Source: JAAZFF01 sp964405775 (GTDB lineage Bacteria; Verrucomicrobiota; Kiritimatiellia; RFP12; UBA3636). Taken from it: a stretch of 5,942 nucleotides of DNA. Each line of letters begins with the position of its first letter. Position 1 is the stretch's first letter. The position numbers were made by a program, and so were the translations under genes. This document shows, one piece after another, positions 5,536 to 5,942 of the stretch. The DNA lies in the NCBI GenBank assembly GCA_964405775.1, contig CAYOPG010000108.1, forward strand, positions 1-5,942, written 5' to 3'. The notes under the pieces were generated by a model. It was not told the origin of the DNA. It ran no database searches and was given only the letters and a program-made list of their open reading frames with translations.

Positions 5536-5616
5536 TGAAAACACGGAGTTCGAAACAGGAGAGCTTCGTGAAAACAAACTACCACAAGCTGACATTGGAC
5601 GCAACCGAAATTGCCG

Positions 5617-5642
5617 GAAATACCGCGCTGAAATGCCGCGCT
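5617..5642. repeat. Tandem 13-bp direct repeat upstream of the activator gene
   Basis: GAAATACCGCGCT (5617-5629) is followed directly by GAAATGCCGCGCT (5630-5642), one mismatch in 13. It lies in the roughly 160-bp gap between the AraC-type gene and the activator, where the activator's promoter must be. It may be a direct-repeat operator; no convincing sigma-70 promoter could be fixed next to it. Confidence 0.5.
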
Positions 5643-5693
5643 GCGACCTGAACGCTGAAACGCTCGCCGGGCGAAGTGAGGATGATGTTGTGA

Positions 5694-5942
5694 TTAGGGA
5701 ATGTTTCTGTACGACCGTGGACTGAGGCCTGTTTGCCGAACGAAGAAACGGCTAAAGTAAGTGGGGGTCGGGAGACCTACAGCCTTGCCGATCGCGGCGA
5801 CAGGCAGCGCGGTGGTCTTTAACAGGCGGCATGCCTCCTTGGTGCGCAGGGCTGCAAGATAGTCGGAAATGCCGAGACCGGTCGCTAAGCGGAACCGACG
5901 GTAGAGCGTGGAACGGTCTACACCGAGACGCAGCGCAAGGTC
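5694..5942 (-). CDS. AraC-family transcriptional regulator, C-terminal DNA-binding domain (partial)
   Basis: The last 82 codons and TAA stop (5694-5696) of a minus-strand gene entering from the right edge; no start is in the window. The frame is open from base 5942. Visible are both helix-turn-helix units of an AraC domain: LALRLGVDRSTLYRRFRLATG, an LAALRTKEACRLL linker helix, then VAAIGKAVGLPTPTYFSRFFVRQTGLSPRSYR. The GLSP-x-x-YR ending is the AraC signature. The ligand-binding N-terminus is missing, so target and inducer are unknown. It ends about 160 bp upstream of the sigma-54 activator and is probably an independent gene, although a shared transcript cannot be excluded since no convincing terminator follows it. 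Confidence 0.88.
   Translation of the reverse strand, partial: DLALRLGVDRSTLYRRFRLATGLGISDYLAALRTKEACRLLKTTALPVAAIGKAVGLPTPTYFSRFFVRQTGLSPRSYRNIP

Noticed and set aside
5601..5614. GCAA-N6-TTGC inverted repeat upstream of the activator gene
   Set aside because: The half-sites are in the opposite orientation to the TTGC-N6-GCAA sites and only 4 bp long, so it is not good evidence for autoregulation by the same motif.
5660..5680. Terminator after the AraC-type gene (TCGCC/GGCGA near 5667-5677)
   Set aside because: The arms leave only a one-base loop and no T-tract follows.
4778..5725. Plus-strand open frame of 315 residues
   Set aside because: It lies antisense to the sigma-54 activator and shows no domain; it comes from the third-position GC pattern of the real gene.

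Overview
The window carries one compact accessory locus on the minus strand, flanked by two genes cut off at the window edges. Read in the direction of transcription (high to low coordinates) it holds: the C-terminal end of an AraC-family regulator (5942-5694); a PAS/AAA+/Fis-type sigma-54 activator (5535-4174); an intergenic control region with a textbook -24/-12 promoter and two upstream inverted repeats; then five tightly packed genes (3901-511). These five are a tandem fusion of two ferredoxin/MinD-type ATPases, three different NifX/NifB-type (MTH1175-like) small proteins, and a Gly/Arg-rich small protein with a coiled-coil tail. A likely terminator and a long inverted repeat follow, then the first 94 codons of a uroporphyrinogen-decarboxylase-like (URO-D/methyltransferase) protein running off the left edge. 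All convincing genes are on the minus strand; the plus-strand open frames are shadows.

The five-gene operon plus its activator matches the anaerobe-specific 'orange protein' (ORP) gene set best known from Desulfovibrio vulgaris. There, 4Fe-4S MinD-like ATPases, NifX-fold proteins (one binding a Mo-Cu-sulfide cluster) and a dedicated sigma-54 activator form two divergent operons, and the proteins form a complex proposed to affect septum positioning. The assignment here rests on domain content and order, read from the sequence without a database search. Two things differ from that layout: all genes are colinear behind a single sigma-54 promoter, and the two MinD/ferredoxin ATPases, usually separate genes, are one 615-residue polypeptide.

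The control logic can be read from the DNA. The activator gene ends only 15 bp upstream of two TGTTGC-N6-GCAACA-type sites, which lie about 95-130 bp above a perfect TGGCAC-N5-TTGC promoter. A leader of about 97 nt with a 9-bp perfect stem then leads into the ATPase fusion. Downstream genes are 15 bp apart, 32 bp apart, overlapping by 4 bp, and 48 bp apart, as expected for one transcript.

The organism is probably a strict anaerobe, because ORP sets are restricted to anaerobes. The URO-D-like gene and AraC-type regulator would suit a Lentisphaerae/Verrucomicrobiota-type or deltaproteobacterial genome, but this is a guess from gene style. Shine-Dalgarno use is mixed: two operon genes and the URO-D gene have clear sites; the other operon genes and the activator do not.
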